Origin: an uncultured Paracoccaceae bacterium
GTDB taxonomy: Bacteria; Pseudomonadota; Alphaproteobacteria; Rhodobacterales; Rhodobacteraceae
Assembly (NCBI GenBank): GCA_945952025.1
Contig: CAMFGW010000001.1
Location: 113,492 to 177,491 of the forward strand
DNA: 64,000 nucleotides
Reading direction: 5' to 3'
Both the position numbers and the translations under genes were made by a program. The notes under the pieces are model-generated. The model did not search any database, had not been told where the DNA came from, and saw only the letters and a program-made list of their open reading frames with translations. Shown one piece after another: positions 34,375 through 43,329 of this stretch (positions are counted from its first letter, which is position 1; each line of letters opens with the position of its first letter).

Positions 34375-36017
34375 CCGGCACCCTGCCCGCCGTTCCCCTG
34401 CGCGACCCTGACGAGGTGATGCGCCTGTCGCGCATGGGGTCGGCGCACCCGATGCGGCTGTCGTTCCTGCATGTCCTTCTGCGCCGCATCGCGTCCGAGG
34501 GCTGGCGCTTCGACCGCCCGCTCTGGCAGATCGACGATCGGGGCGTCGGGCGGGCGGTCTATCGCGCGCGGGGGCCGGAGCGGACCTATTGCCTTGTGGC
34601 CTTCGCCCATGACCTGCCGGACGAGATGCGCTCGGACCGGGTGATCGCCACCGCCTGGGATGCGACCTTCGCGCTCGTCGACGGCGAGCCGACCCTGGCC
34701 GACCTTGACCGGCTGGAGGCTAACGTGCCCCTGCAGGAGGCCGGGCGGATCAGCGCGCGGGAGCTTTCGCTCAGCCGGGCCAATCGCTCGGTCCGGCTCT
34801 TCGCCCATGTGGTCGACCGGCTGGCCGAGGGCCGCCAGCCCGACCTGGCCGAGATCGACGCGGTGGGCTACCTGATGCGCACGACGGCCGTCTATGGCTC
34901 TGGCAAGTTCGGTGCGGCGGACCGCGAGGACATCGCCGACCGGCCCGAATTGAAGGCGCCCTTCCAGGTCGAGATGCTGTCGGTCTGGCTGACGCGCGCC
35001 TTTACCGTCGACATTGCCGAACATCTGGCCCGGGTGAAGGGCGGTGCGGCGGCCGTGCGGATGGAGCCGGGGCTGCGGCGCAGGCTCGGGGTCGGGAACT
35101 CGACCGGCCTTGGCATGGCGCCCTTCCTGGTGCGCCATCCGCGCCTTCTGAACGCCTGGATGACGGGCCGGGAAACCGCGCTTGCCCGCGTCCGGTCGCT
35201 GCCTGCGGCCGATCCGGCGTCGCTCGCTGGCTTTCGCCGGGCGCTCGACGCGGCGAGGGAGAATGCGCGGCACTGGCAGAGCGCGCATCCGGCGCAGGTC
35301 ACGAAGCTGGCCGATCTGGGCGCCGACCTGGCTGCGATCGAGGCGCATCTGGCAACCTGGGACAGCACGCAACCGCAGCCCTGGGACGCGCTCTGGCGCT
35401 GGGGGGCCGGGCATCTGTCGGAAGAGGGGCAAGAGGCCCTCCTGTCCCTGATGATCGAGCCGCAGGGCGCGTTGGTCGATGACCTGGCCCGCGCGCTCGA
35501 CGCGGACGAGGCGACGGGATTTGCCATCGACACCGCCATGAGCCTGGACCAGTTCCGGGCGATCCTGGCGCGCGACTATGGCTGGGCCGGCGGGTTCGAC
35601 TTCACCGACCCGGCGCAAAGCGCGCGGTTCTGGTACGTGTCCGAAGACAAGCTCGAGCCGCGCCTGGGCGACCGGCGGGCCGAGGCCGGGCAGGAACGCG
35701 AGCAGCCCCTGGGCATCGCGATGGCCGTGGCCGGCCTGTCGGCGGCGCTGTCAGACTGGCCGGGGGCCGGGACGCTCGCGGCCTTCCTGCGTGGCCACGC
35801 CTGCCACCGCCACACCGTCCGCCGTGTCCTGATGCTGCAGGGCCTGCCCTACGCCGAGATCCGCGACAATGTGCTGGCGGCCGGGATGCTGCCCATCGAC
35901 ATCCTGCGCTGCAAGCTGGCCTTCTTCGGCGCGACGCGCTTTGACCCCCGGTCCGACCGCTGGGTGCGCATCAGCCTTTTCCAGGGCCTGCCCTATCCCG
36001 ATGAGGTGAGCGCATGA
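34371..36017 (+). CDS. Unrecognised 548-aa protein of a catabolic operon
   Basis: 548 aa, overlapping both neighbours by 4 bp, so firmly in the operon. I do not recognise the family. No signal peptide, transmembrane helix or P-loop is visible. Possibly conserved features are SAHPMRLSFLHVLLRR near residue 24, TTAVYGSGKFGAADRED in the middle third, GVGNSTGLGMAPFLVRHP near residue 240, and the C-terminal FFGATRFDPRSDRWVRISLF. It is mostly helical by composition. Genes with such strict coupling to an aldehyde dehydrogenase usually encode enzymes or assembly factors of the same pathway. Confidence 0.75.
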   Translation: MTGTLPAVPLRDPDEVMRLSRMGSAHPMRLSFLHVLLRRIASEGWRFDRPLWQIDDRGVGRAVYRARGPERTYCLVAFAHDLPDEMRSDRVIATAWDATFALVDGEPTLADLDRLEANVPLQEAGRISARELSLSRANRSVRLFAHVVDRLAEGRQPDLAEIDAVGYLMRTTAVYGSGKFGAADREDIADRPELKAPFQVEMLSVWLTRAFTVDIAEHLARVKGGAAAVRMEPGLRRRLGVGNSTGLGMAPFLVRHPRLLNAWMTGRETALARVRSLPAADPASLAGFRRALDAARENARHWQSAHPAQVTKLADLGADLAAIEAHLATWDSTQPQPWDALWRWGAGHLSEEGQEALLSLMIEPQGALVDDLARALDADEATGFAIDTAMSLDQFRAILARDYGWAGGFDFTDPAQSARFWYVSEDKLEPRLGDRRAEAGQEREQPLGIAMAVAGLSAALSDWPGAGTLAAFLRGHACHRHTVRRVLMLQGLPYAEIRDNVLAAGMLPIDILRCKLAFFGATRFDPRSDRWVRISLFQGLPYPDEVSA

Positions 36018-36577
36018 CGGAGGCTACGGAGCTTTCCTATTCGGAACTGCGCAGCCTCGTCACCAAGGCGGCGCGCGGTGCCGGGCTGGACTGGGGGCTG
36101 GCGGAAGAGGCGGGCTGGGCGGCCGAGTGGCTGGCGCGGCGCGGGTTGCCGGCGGCGGACTGGGCGATGCTCTGGCTCGGTCCCCGCAGCGAGGGGCAGG
36201 CCTGCCCGGTCGAGGCCGGCTGCCGTCTGGCCGAAGGTCCGGGAGGCGACAGCTTGCCCGACGGACTGCACGGCCCCGGCTATCTGCTACCCTTCATCGC
36301 CCGCGTGGCGGCGGCGCGGGGGCCGGTCGCGCTGACCTCGGCGCAGGGCCTTGTCGCTGCGGTCGCGACGGACGGTCGGGTGACGTTCGGGCCCTGCTGG
36401 GGCACGAGGACCGATGGCTGGACGCTTGGCCCGGCGGCGGACCGGGGACCCGCGGCGCGGCCTGTGGTCGGGCGGATGACGCTCGAAGGGCTCGACGCCA
36501 TGGCGCTGCGGACCACTGTGCCCAGGTCCGACAGTTCAAGCCGCGACGCGGGTGCGGGGACGATGGACAACGACTAG
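36014..36577 (+). CDS. DUF3726-like protein
   Basis: 187 aa, ATGA overlap with the 548-aa gene. The N-terminus YSELRSLVTKAARGAGLDWG followed by LAEEAGWAAEWLARRGLPAA matches my recollection of DUF3726, a family without assigned function. The middle is Gly/Ala-rich and the C-terminal 30 residues look disordered. It is the last gene of the plus-strand operon, 9 bp from the convergent FMN oxidase gene. A partner role with the 548-aa protein is likely because the two are adjacent and coupled. Confidence 0.65.
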   Translation: MTEATELSYSELRSLVTKAARGAGLDWGLAEEAGWAAEWLARRGLPAADWAMLWLGPRSEGQACPVEAGCRLAEGPGGDSLPDGLHGPGYLLPFIARVAAARGPVALTSAQGLVAAVATDGRVTFGPCWGTRTDGWTLGPAADRGPAARPVVGRMTLEGLDAMALRTTVPRSDSSSRDAGAGTMDND

Positions 36578-36586
36578 GCCGCCGCC

Positions 36587-37735
36587 TCAGCGGAAGCGCA
36601 GCGACGAGCGGCCGAGGTCGGCGACGCTCGCAGCGCCCATCAGCCGCATGTCGCGGGTCAGTTCGGCGATCATCAGGTCCATCGCCCGGTCGATGCCGGC
36701 CTGGCCGGCGGCGGCGAGCGGGAAGAGGTAGGCGCGGCCCAGGCCCACGGCCTTCGCGCCAAGGCTCAGCGCCTTCAGGACGTGGGTGCCGCGCTGGATG
36801 CCGCCGTCGATCATCACGTCCAGACGGTCGCCGACGGCCTGCACCACCTCGTCCAGCTGGTCGAAGGCGGTGCGCGAGCCGTCGAGTTGCCGCCCGCCGT
36901 GGTTCGACAGGACGATGCCCTTGCAGCCGATGTCGGCGGCGCGGCGGGCGTCCTCGACGCTCATCACACCCTTGAGGCAGAAGGTCCCGCCCCAGTCGGC
37001 GACCATTGCCGCCACGTCGTCCCAGTCCATCGCCGGGTCCAGCATTTCGGTGAAGTAGCGGCCGATCGAGATGGTGCTGCCCTTCATGTCGACGTGGGCG
37101 TCAAGCTGGGGCAGGCTGAACTTCTCGTTCATCAGGTAACGCAGCGCCCAGGCGGGCTTGATGGCGAACTGGGCCATGCCGCCGAGCGTCAGGCGGAAGG
37201 GGATCGCGAAGCCCGTCCGAAGGTCGCGCTCGCGGTTGCCGCCGGTGATGCTGTCAACGGTCAGCATCATGGTCTTGATGCCGCATTCCTTGGCGCTTTG
37301 CAGCATGGCGCGGTTCAGGCCGCGGTCCTTATGGAAATAGAACTGGTAGACCTGCGGCACTCCGGGGTGCTTGCGGGCCAGGTCGCCCATCGCCACCGTG
37401 CCAAGGGACGAGACGCCGAACATCGTGCCAAGCCGGGCGGCCGCGGCGGCCGTCGCGCGCTCGCCCTCGGGGTGGAAGAGCCGCTGGAGCGCGGTCGGCG
37501 AGAGGTAGAAGGGCACGGCGAGCCTCTCGCCCATGACCGTCACGCCCAGGTCCACATCCGCGACGCCGCGCAGGATGTTCGGCACAAGGTCGACGCGGTT
37601 GAAGGACTGCGTGTTCTGCCTGAGCGTCACCTCGTCATCGGCGCCGCCGTCGATGTAGTTGAAGATCGGCCCCGGCAGGCGCTGGCGGGCAAGCGCGCGG
37701 AAGTCGTGGAAGTTGTGGCAGTCGCCCAGGCGCAT
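36587..37735 (-). CDS. FMN-dependent alpha-hydroxy-acid dehydrogenase (L-lactate dehydrogenase family)
   Basis: 382 aa. Family motifs are NYIDGGADDEVTLRQNTQSF, PFYLSPTALQRLFHPEGE, the active-site VLSNHGGRQLDGSRTAFDQL with the catalytic His, and the FMN phosphate site IDGGIQRGTHVLKALSLGAK. In the neighbouring L-fuconate-like pathway the final hydrolase of the known route releases pyruvate and L-lactate, so an L-lactate oxidase at the operon end fits well. It lies 9 bp downstream of the lactonase gene. Confidence 0.88.
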   Translation of the reverse strand: MRLGDCHNFHDFRALARQRLPGPIFNYIDGGADDEVTLRQNTQSFNRVDLVPNILRGVADVDLGVTVMGERLAVPFYLSPTALQRLFHPEGERATAAAAARLGTMFGVSSLGTVAMGDLARKHPGVPQVYQFYFHKDRGLNRAMLQSAKECGIKTMMLTVDSITGGNRERDLRTGFAIPFRLTLGGMAQFAIKPAWALRYLMNEKFSLPQLDAHVDMKGSTISIGRYFTEMLDPAMDWDDVAAMVADWGGTFCLKGVMSVEDARRAADIGCKGIVLSNHGGRQLDGSRTAFDQLDEVVQAVGDRLDVMIDGGIQRGTHVLKALSLGAKAVGLGRAYLFPLAAAGQAGIDRAMDLMIAELTRDMRLMGAASVADLGRSSLRFR

Positions 37736-37744
37736 CCTGTCCCC

Positions 37745-38581
37745 TCAGATCCGGTAAAGCCGGCGGGCATTCTGGTGGCCGATGGCCGCCTGCTCGTCAA
37801 GGCTCAGGCCGGCCAGAAGCGCGTTCGTCAGCGCGATCCAGTCGGTCAGCCCGCTGCCCAGAAGGACGACCGGCCAGCCCGAGCCCCAGACCATGCGTTC
37901 CGGACCGAAGCGGTTGACGACATGGTCGACCCAGCGCTCAAGGCCGGTGCGGTTCTGCTGGTCAGGCGCGGCATTGGCAGAGATGCCGGACAGCTTCACG
38001 TTCACGTTCGGCAGGGCGGCGATCTGGTCGATGCCCCTGGCCCAGGGCTCGAAGGCGCCGCCGGCGATGTCCGGGACGCCGCAATGGTCGAGGACGAAGG
38101 TCACGTCCGGGCAGGCCTGCTCCAGGTCGACCGCTATCGGCATCTGGCGGGGCAGGACGCAAAGGTCGAAGGCCAGCCCCTTCGCACCGATCTTGCGCAG
38201 GTTCCTGCGGAAGGTTTCGCCCTGCGACAGCTCGTCCGGCATGACATGCAGGATGCGGCGGAAGCCGTGGACCTTCAGCCCGGCGCATTCGTCCAGCCAG
38301 GCGTCGAAGCCCGCGTCCTCTTCGGGGCGGCACGCGGCGATCTGGCCCAGGATGCCGTCCCGCCCGACCCGCGTCGCGACATGGCGCGCCTCGGCCTGGT
38401 AGATGGCGTCATCCACACCGGTCTCCATGAAGAGCGTGCCGGCGATGCCAAGGCCCTTCACCTCTGCCTGGCAGGTTTCGGGCGTGAAGTCGCCCTTGGC
38501 CAGGGCCGGGATGCCGTCGGTCCGGCCATAGCCGAAGCGGTCCCGCCAGATCAGATGCTGGTGCGTGTCGATGCGTTCCAT
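37745..38581 (-). CDS. Amidohydrolase-family lactonase (L-fuconolactonase-like)
   Basis: 278 aa, start ATG 38579-38581. It has an N-terminal metal motif MERIDTHQHLIW, then LKVHGFRRILHVMPDE, VLDHCGVPDIAGG and the C-terminal WGSGWPVVLL, the pattern of the COG3618 lactonase group that includes L-fucono-1,5-lactonase. Neighbours (FAH hydrolase, enolase-superfamily dehydratase) complete an acid-sugar route, so lactone hydrolysis is the expected step. Longer upstream reading frame is not homologous and was excluded. Confidence 0.85.
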   Translation of the reverse strand: MERIDTHQHLIWRDRFGYGRTDGIPALAKGDFTPETCQAEVKGLGIAGTLFMETGVDDAIYQAEARHVATRVGRDGILGQIAACRPEEDAGFDAWLDECAGLKVHGFRRILHVMPDELSQGETFRRNLRKIGAKGLAFDLCVLPRQMPIAVDLEQACPDVTFVLDHCGVPDIAGGAFEPWARGIDQIAALPNVNVKLSGISANAAPDQQNRTGLERWVDHVVNRFGPERMVWGSGWPVVLLGSGLTDWIALTNALLAGLSLDEQAAIGHQNARRLYRI

Positions 38582-38592
38582 GGCCTGCCCTC

Positions 38593-39438
38593 CTATCGGT
38601 CGGCGATGACGTCCTGGCGCTGGGTGCCGAGCCCGTCGATGCCCAGCTCCACCACCTCGCCCGCCTTCAGGTAGCGCGGCGGCTTCATGCCAAGGCCGAC
38701 GCCGGGCGGCGTGCCGGTCGAGATCACGTCGCCCGGATGGAGCGTCATGAACTGGCTGAGGTAGCTGACCAGAAATTTCACGCCGTAGACCATGGTTTTG
38801 GTCGAGCCGTCCTGCATGGTCTGGCCCCCGACCTTCAGCCACATCTTCAGCGCCTGCGGGTCCGCCACCTCGTCCCGCGTGACCAGCCAGGGGCCGATCT
38901 GGCCGAAGTTGTCGCAGGACTTGCCCTTGGTCCACTGGCCGGACCGTTCGGTCTGGAAGGCGCGTTCGCTCACGTCATTGGTCACGGCATAGCCCGCGAC
39001 ATGGTTGAGGGCGTCGGCCTCGCTCACATATTTTGCGGCCTTGCCGATGATGACGGCAAGCTCGACTTCCCAGTCGGTCTTTTCCGACCCGCGCGGGATG
39101 ACGATCGGGTCGTTCGGGCCGCAGATCGCGCTCGTGGCCTTCATGAAGATGATCGGCTCGGGCGGCACCTTGGCGCCGGTTTCGGCGGCGTGGTCGGAAT
39201 AGTTCAGGCCGATGCAGATGAACTTGCCGGTGCCCGCGACGCAGGGACCAAGGCGCGTGCCGGGATCGACGACGGGCAGGGTGGCGGGGTCGATGCCGCG
39301 CAGCATGGCAAGGCCCGTGTCCGACAGGACCGCTCCGGCGATGTCGGGGACAAGGCCGGTCAGGTCGCGGATGGTGCCGTCCTTGTGCAGAAGGCCGGGC
39401 CGTTCGGCCCCGATGGGCCCGTGGCGGAGAAGTTTCAT
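38593..39438 (-). CDS. Fumarylacetoacetate hydrolase family enzyme (2,4-diketo-3-deoxy-L-fuconate hydrolase-like)
   Basis: 281 aa. It has the FAH core with metal-binding EVELAVIIGKAAKYV, GYAVTNDVSERAFQTER and DVISTGTPPGVGLGMKPPRY, and catalytic-site GKFICIGLNYSDHAAETG. In the non-phosphorylated L-fucose pathway this family cleaves 2,4-diketo-3-deoxy-L-fuconate to pyruvate and L-lactate. It is intact although the preceding SDR gene, which would make its substrate, is truncated. Confidence 0.88.
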   Translation of the reverse strand: MKLLRHGPIGAERPGLLHKDGTIRDLTGLVPDIAGAVLSDTGLAMLRGIDPATLPVVDPGTRLGPCVAGTGKFICIGLNYSDHAAETGAKVPPEPIIFMKATSAICGPNDPIVIPRGSEKTDWEVELAVIIGKAAKYVSEADALNHVAGYAVTNDVSERAFQTERSGQWTKGKSCDNFGQIGPWLVTRDEVADPQALKMWLKVGGQTMQDGSTKTMVYGVKFLVSYLSQFMTLHPGDVISTGTPPGVGLGMKPPRYLKAGEVVELGIDGLGTQRQDVIADR

Positions 39439-39449
39439 CGCGCGTCCTT

Positions 39450-39959
39450 TCAGAAATTGGCCCAGCCGCCGTCGATCACACGAGCGACGCTGGTGGTGTA
39501 GCTCGATTCGTCCGATGCAAGGTAGGTCACCAGCGCCGCGATCTCATCCGCCTTTCCGATGCGGCCGATGGGCTGGCGGGCGATGAAGGCCTTCTTCGCG
39601 GCTTCAAAATCGCCGGTGTCGCGCAGGCGCTGTTCCAGGCTCGGGCTTTCCACGGTGCCGGGGCAGATCGCGTTGGCGCGGATGCCCTTGGTGATGAAGT
39701 CGGCGGCGATGGACTTGGTCAGGCCGATGACGCCGGCCTTGGTCGTGCCGTAGACGAAGCGGTTGGGGGCTGCGATGACCGACGAGGCGACCGAGGCCAT
39801 GTTGATGATCGAGCCGCCGCCGCCGTTGATCATCGCGGGCAGGAAGGCGCGGCATATACGGTACATGGCAGTCATGTTGAGGTCGAGCGAGAAGGCCCAT
39901 TGCACCTCGTCGCAGTCAAGGATGCCCATGCGTTCCGGCCGTTTCGGTTTGGTGGTCAT
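39450..39959 (-). pseudogene. N-terminally deleted short-chain dehydrogenase (2-keto-3-deoxy-L-fuconate dehydrogenase-like)
   Basis: 169 codons where about 250 are expected. The ATG at 39959 overlaps the dehydratase stop and gives only MTTKPKRPERM before jumping to GILDCDEVQWAFSLDLN, which is the middle of an SDR. The cofactor-binding TGxxxGIG and NNAG segments are gone. The catalytic Ser (NMASVASSV) and Tyr-Lys (VYGTTKAG) remain. About 85 codons have been lost. Without a Rossmann core the product should not be active, and another SDR would be needed for the pathway. Confidence 0.85.
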
Positions 39960-41068
39960 TGGCGGTGTTCCGACTGGTTGCCCGCGACGGTGGCGCAGGC
40001 GATGGCGGCGTGATCCCAGCCGATGCCAAGGCCTGGCGTTTCGGGCGGGTGGGCGAGGCCGTCGCGGATGTCGAGCCGGCTGGTCGTGATCGGGTCGAGC
40101 TGCGAGATATATTCCAGCATCCAGCTGTTCGGCACCGCGCAGACGAGGCTGACGTGCAGTTCCATCAGGATGTGCTGGCAGACGGCCACGTTCATCGCCT
40201 CGGCCATGTGCGCGACCTTGAGCCATGGGGTGATGCCGCCCACGCGGCCTGCGTCGACCTGCACGATGGAACAGGCGCCCGCGCGCAGGTAATCGGCGAA
40301 CTGGCCGGGGGAATAGAGGCTTTCGCCGACCGCGATCGGCACGGCGGACTGTTCGGCAAGGCGCGCATGGCCCGTCAGGTCGTCGGCGGGCATCGGTTCT
40401 TCGAACCAGGTGATGCCTACCTCGGCCAGCATCCGGGCGCGCAGAAGTGCTTCTTGGTGGTGGAAGGCCTGATTGGCATCGACCATCAGCCGATAGTCCG
40501 GGCCGACCGCGTCGCGCACCGCGCTCAGCCGGCGGCGGTCCTCGTGGAGCGCGGGCTTGCCGACCTTGACCTTGCTGCCGGCGAAACCTTGCACCTTCAC
40601 GGCCAAGGCATCCTGAACCAGCGCCGGGGTTTCGATATGCGCCCAGCCGCCTTCGGTCGAATAAAGCGGGATCGACGGCTTGGCGCCGCCGGCCATGCGC
40701 CAAAGGGGCAGGCCCGCCTTCTTGCAGCGGAGGTCCCAGAGCGCGGTGTCGATGGCGGCGAGCGCGATGGAGGTGAGGGCGCCCGCCGCCGTCGCGTGGG
40801 TCACGAACAGAAGGTCGCGCCAGATCGCCTCGATCTCTTCGGCCTCGCGGCCCAGAAGGCGCGGCACCAGGGTCTGTGTCAGCAGGCTGATGACCGCCGG
40901 GCCGCCGGTGCCGATCGTGTAGCTGTAGCCGGTGCCGGTCGCGCCGCCGCTGTCGGTGATGGTGACGAGGGGCGTTTCCTGGCTGACGAAGGACTGGACC
41001 GCATCCGTGCGCTTCACCAGCGGCACCAGATCGACCATCTTGACCTCGACATGGGTGATCCTGGCCAT
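39956..41068 (-). CDS. Mandelate racemase/enolase-superfamily acid-sugar dehydratase
   Basis: 370 aa. It has a KVKVGKP catalytic lysine motif, metal ligands in YRLMVDANQAF, TWFEEPMPADD and IAVGESLYSPGQF, and a C-terminal AVCQHILMELHVSL region. This is the barrel signature of acid-sugar dehydratases such as L-fuconate dehydratase. Its start overlaps the frame of an ABC-ATPase tail upstream, showing it once belonged to an ABC-importer operon. It appears intact and is flanked by damaged genes. Confidence 0.85.
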   Translation of the reverse strand: MARITHVEVKMVDLVPLVKRTDAVQSFVSQETPLVTITDSGGATGTGYSYTIGTGGPAVISLLTQTLVPRLLGREAEEIEAIWRDLLFVTHATAAGALTSIALAAIDTALWDLRCKKAGLPLWRMAGGAKPSIPLYSTEGGWAHIETPALVQDALAVKVQGFAGSKVKVGKPALHEDRRRLSAVRDAVGPDYRLMVDANQAFHHQEALLRARMLAEVGITWFEEPMPADDLTGHARLAEQSAVPIAVGESLYSPGQFADYLRAGACSIVQVDAGRVGGITPWLKVAHMAEAMNVAVCQHILMELHVSLVCAVPNSWMLEYISQLDPITTSRLDIRDGLAHPPETPGLGIGWDHAAIACATVAGNQSEHRQ

Positions 41069-41513
41069 CAGAGCGTCCTTACCGACACGCCGGTCTTTGC
41101 GTCGAAAGGTGCGCGCGGTCGAGCGCCAGGCGGAAGATCAGCACCTCGCGCGGCGAGACGATGCGCGGGCCACAGAGCTTGGCCAGAACCTCCTGCCCGG
41201 CAAGGTGGGTGTAGATCAGGCTTTCCATGCCCAGGGGTTCGGCCGGATCGACGGTCAGCGACACCTCGGCCCCCGGCCCGTCCTGGCTGAGGCCATGGCC
41301 GACGGGGCTGATGTCGTCGGGGCGCACGCCGAGGCTGTACGCGCCGCCAATGTCGGTGTCAGAGATGTAAAGCGTGCGGCACAGATCGCCCGTGCCCGGA
41401 CGCTCGACCTTGATGACGCGCGCGCCCACGTCGGCCAGGCGGAGCGCGCACATCGGCCCCGACAGGAACTGGCTGAAATCGACGACCAGGATACCGTCGA
41501 GGGGCAGGGTCAT
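41068..41513 (-). pseudogene. Chimera of CoA-transferase N-terminus and ABC-ATPase C-terminus
   Basis: From ATG 41513 the frame begins as a class III (CaiB/BaiF) CoA transferase ([42 protein letters not shown]). At about 41342 it switches to the regulatory C-terminus of a carbohydrate ABC ATPase ([33 protein letters not shown]). Near 41109 a one-base loss shifts the frame: [12 protein letters not shown] is readable one frame over and ends exactly at the dehydratase start. A large deletion has fused two genes and removed whatever lay between, probably the permeases. Confidence 0.85.
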
Positions 41514-42643
41514 GCGCGGCTCTCCCGGTAGGCGGCGTCAAGCGCTTCGATGGTGGCCGCGACCGTCGCCTCGCCGGTCAGGGCGCGGTGGGCGATGTGG
41601 CCGGCGCGGTCCTGAAAGCCCATGTAGCCGTCGGAGCGCGGCCGGACCCGGGAGGTGTCGAGCGTCCGGCGGGTCTGGCGAAGGAAGTTGCCGGTCAGGG
41701 CGTTGCAGGCTTCGTCGTCCCAGGCCGCCGCATGGGCGGGCTGGCCGCCGCTTGCGGTGTAAAACCCCTTCTGGCAGTCCGCGCCCGCGATCCAGAAGGC
41801 ATAGTCGACCGCGACCTCCGGGTGCTTCGTAAAGGCCGACACTGCAATGCCGGTGCCGCCAAGGACGGTGCCCGAGGGGTCCGCGCGTTCGATCCCCGGC
41901 GCGTCGTGGAAGCTGAGGGGATGGGGGCAGAAGCCCGCGCGGGAATAGTTGGTGTAGCCGTAGCCGAAGGGCGATTAGGCCGGGCCGTCCGCCTGCCGGC
42001 CCATCCATTCATGGATGCCGAACGGGTCGAGCGTCAGGCAACGACGGTCCATCAGCGCCACGACCTCTCGCATCAGGTCCAGAGTGCGGGCGGCGGCGTC
42101 GGGTGCAATCAGGCGGTCCGGCGCCTCGGCAATGGCGTGGCCAAGGTTGCGCGAGATGCCGAAGAAGGTCATCAGCGCGTTGATCGGGATCAGGGCAAAG
42201 CCCACCTGCCCCCGGCGCGCAAGGTCCAGGACCTCTGCCCAGACCTTCGGGGCCTCTGCCAGCGGGTCGGGGCGCAGGGCTGCCACGGGGGTCGCAGCGT
42301 CGATGGCGAGCGACCATTGCCGCCCGGCGAATTCGTAGGAGGGGTGCGACTGGCCGATGGAAACTGCCGCGAGCGCCGCCATCTCTGCGTCCCGAAGCCC
42401 GTCCAGCGCCAGAAGGTTGCCCTGCCGGGCGACCTCTCCCACATGCGGATGGTCGATCACCATCAGGTCATAGGTTTCCGCCATTTCCGAAATCGGCCGG
42501 TCGGCGAAGGCCTGAAGCAAACGCTGTTCCCAGGTGATGGTGGCGCCCGGATGGGCCCTGGCATAGGCGGCCGAGGTGGCGACCATCGGGTCGAAGCCGC
42601 GCGCATGCGCCCAGGTCATGCCGCGCAGGGTGATGTCAGCCAC
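41510..42643 (-). pseudogene. Extracellular solute-binding-like protein gene with in-frame stop
   Basis: Reading from GTG 42643 (AAGGA upstream) the protein runs ITLRGMTWAHARGFDPMVAT... to HEWMGRQADGPA and hits TAA at 41975-41977. The same frame then continues as SPFGYGYTNYSRAGFCPHPL and on to GYMGFQDRAGHIAH, a normal C-terminus ending at 41510. A single nonsense change therefore splits a 378-codon gene of the SBP family 1. No signal peptide is seen at the start, which is unusual for a binding protein. The stop overlaps the chimeric gene by 4 bp. Confidence 0.85.
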
Positions 42644-43211
42644 GGGATTTGTCCTTCGCCTTGGCGGCCATCTTCGCCGCCGCCTCTTCGGCAAAGCTCG
42701 CGGGTTCGCGGTAAAGCGCGGTCAGCAGGTGTTCGGCGTAAAGCACCAGTTCGCCCGGCGCCTTGTAGACCGAATAGCTGACGCGCAGCTTGCCCATCCT
42801 GTCGCTGTGGACCTCTTTCGAATGGTTCTCGCGGATGGTGTAGATCGTGTCGCCGATGAAGACCGGCTTGATGAACCTCAGCCGGTCATCGCCGTAGCTG
42901 AACGAGTTCAGGCAGTTGGTGGCAGCGAGCCCGAAGCCCAGCGAAAAGACGAAGGCGCCCGCGACAAGGCGGCGGCCGAAGACGCCTTCCTCGACCGCGA
43001 AGAGATCATCGCTGACGAAGGGGTGGTGGTCCATGACAAGGCTGTTGAACGGCATCGATTCGCCTTCGGAAATCGCGCGACGGATCGAGCGGATGCGGTC
43101 GCTGACCTGGAAATCCTCGCAATACCAGTTCTCTGCGTTCCAGACCGGAATCTGGGCCTGATCCTCGGGCAGATGCGGCAAGCCCCTCGCCTGAACGCCA
43201 ATCTCTGCCAT
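42636..43211 (-). CDS. MaoC-family (hotdog) dehydratase-like protein
   Basis: 191 aa. The hotdog helix region GRRLVAGAFVFSLGFGL and preceding MDHHPFVSDDLFAVEEGVFG resemble the (D)x4(H) active-site region of MaoC-like hydratases, and FIKPVFIGDTIYTIRE is the usual strand pair. It is the first gene of the damaged minus-strand group, apparently intact, and overlaps the solute-binding gene by 8 bp. Its paralogue at 43330 (plus strand) is broken. Pairs of such proteins are commonly encoded beside CoA transferases. The substrate is unknown. Confidence 0.8.
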   Translation of the reverse strand: MAEIGVQARGLPHLPEDQAQIPVWNAENWYCEDFQVSDRIRSIRRAISEGESMPFNSLVMDHHPFVSDDLFAVEEGVFGRRLVAGAFVFSLGFGLAATNCLNSFSYGDDRLRFIKPVFIGDTIYTIRENHSKEVHSDRMGKLRVSYSVYKAPGELVLYAEHLLTALYREPASFAEEAAAKMAAKAKDKSRG

Positions 43212-43275
43212 CTATCCCCGGCGCCGGGCCCCGACCCCGAACCTGACCCCGACGGACCGGAGATTGCGGCGATCG

Positions 43276-43290
43276 TTTTCACTTGGAAAA
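43276..43290. promoter_or_regulatory. Dyad TTTTC-ACTTG-GAAAA, candidate IclR-type operator
   Basis: A perfect 5-bp inverted repeat with 5-bp centre lies in the AT-rich gap between the two divergent MaoC-type genes (43211 minus, 43330 plus). IclR-family regulators bind short dyads of this kind, and a (now frameshifted) IclR gene lies at 44850-45628. The assignment is by position only. Confidence 0.35.
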
Positions 43291-43329
43291 AAGCATTTTT
43301 ATTCGCAAAATCCACGCAGGAGGATCGCC

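Noticed and set aside
34292..35618. Long minus-strand frame opposite the 548-aa protein, which has no known family
   Set aside because: The plus-strand frame overlaps both neighbours by 4 bp and has balanced composition, while the minus frame is Arg/Pro-rich and lacks operon context.
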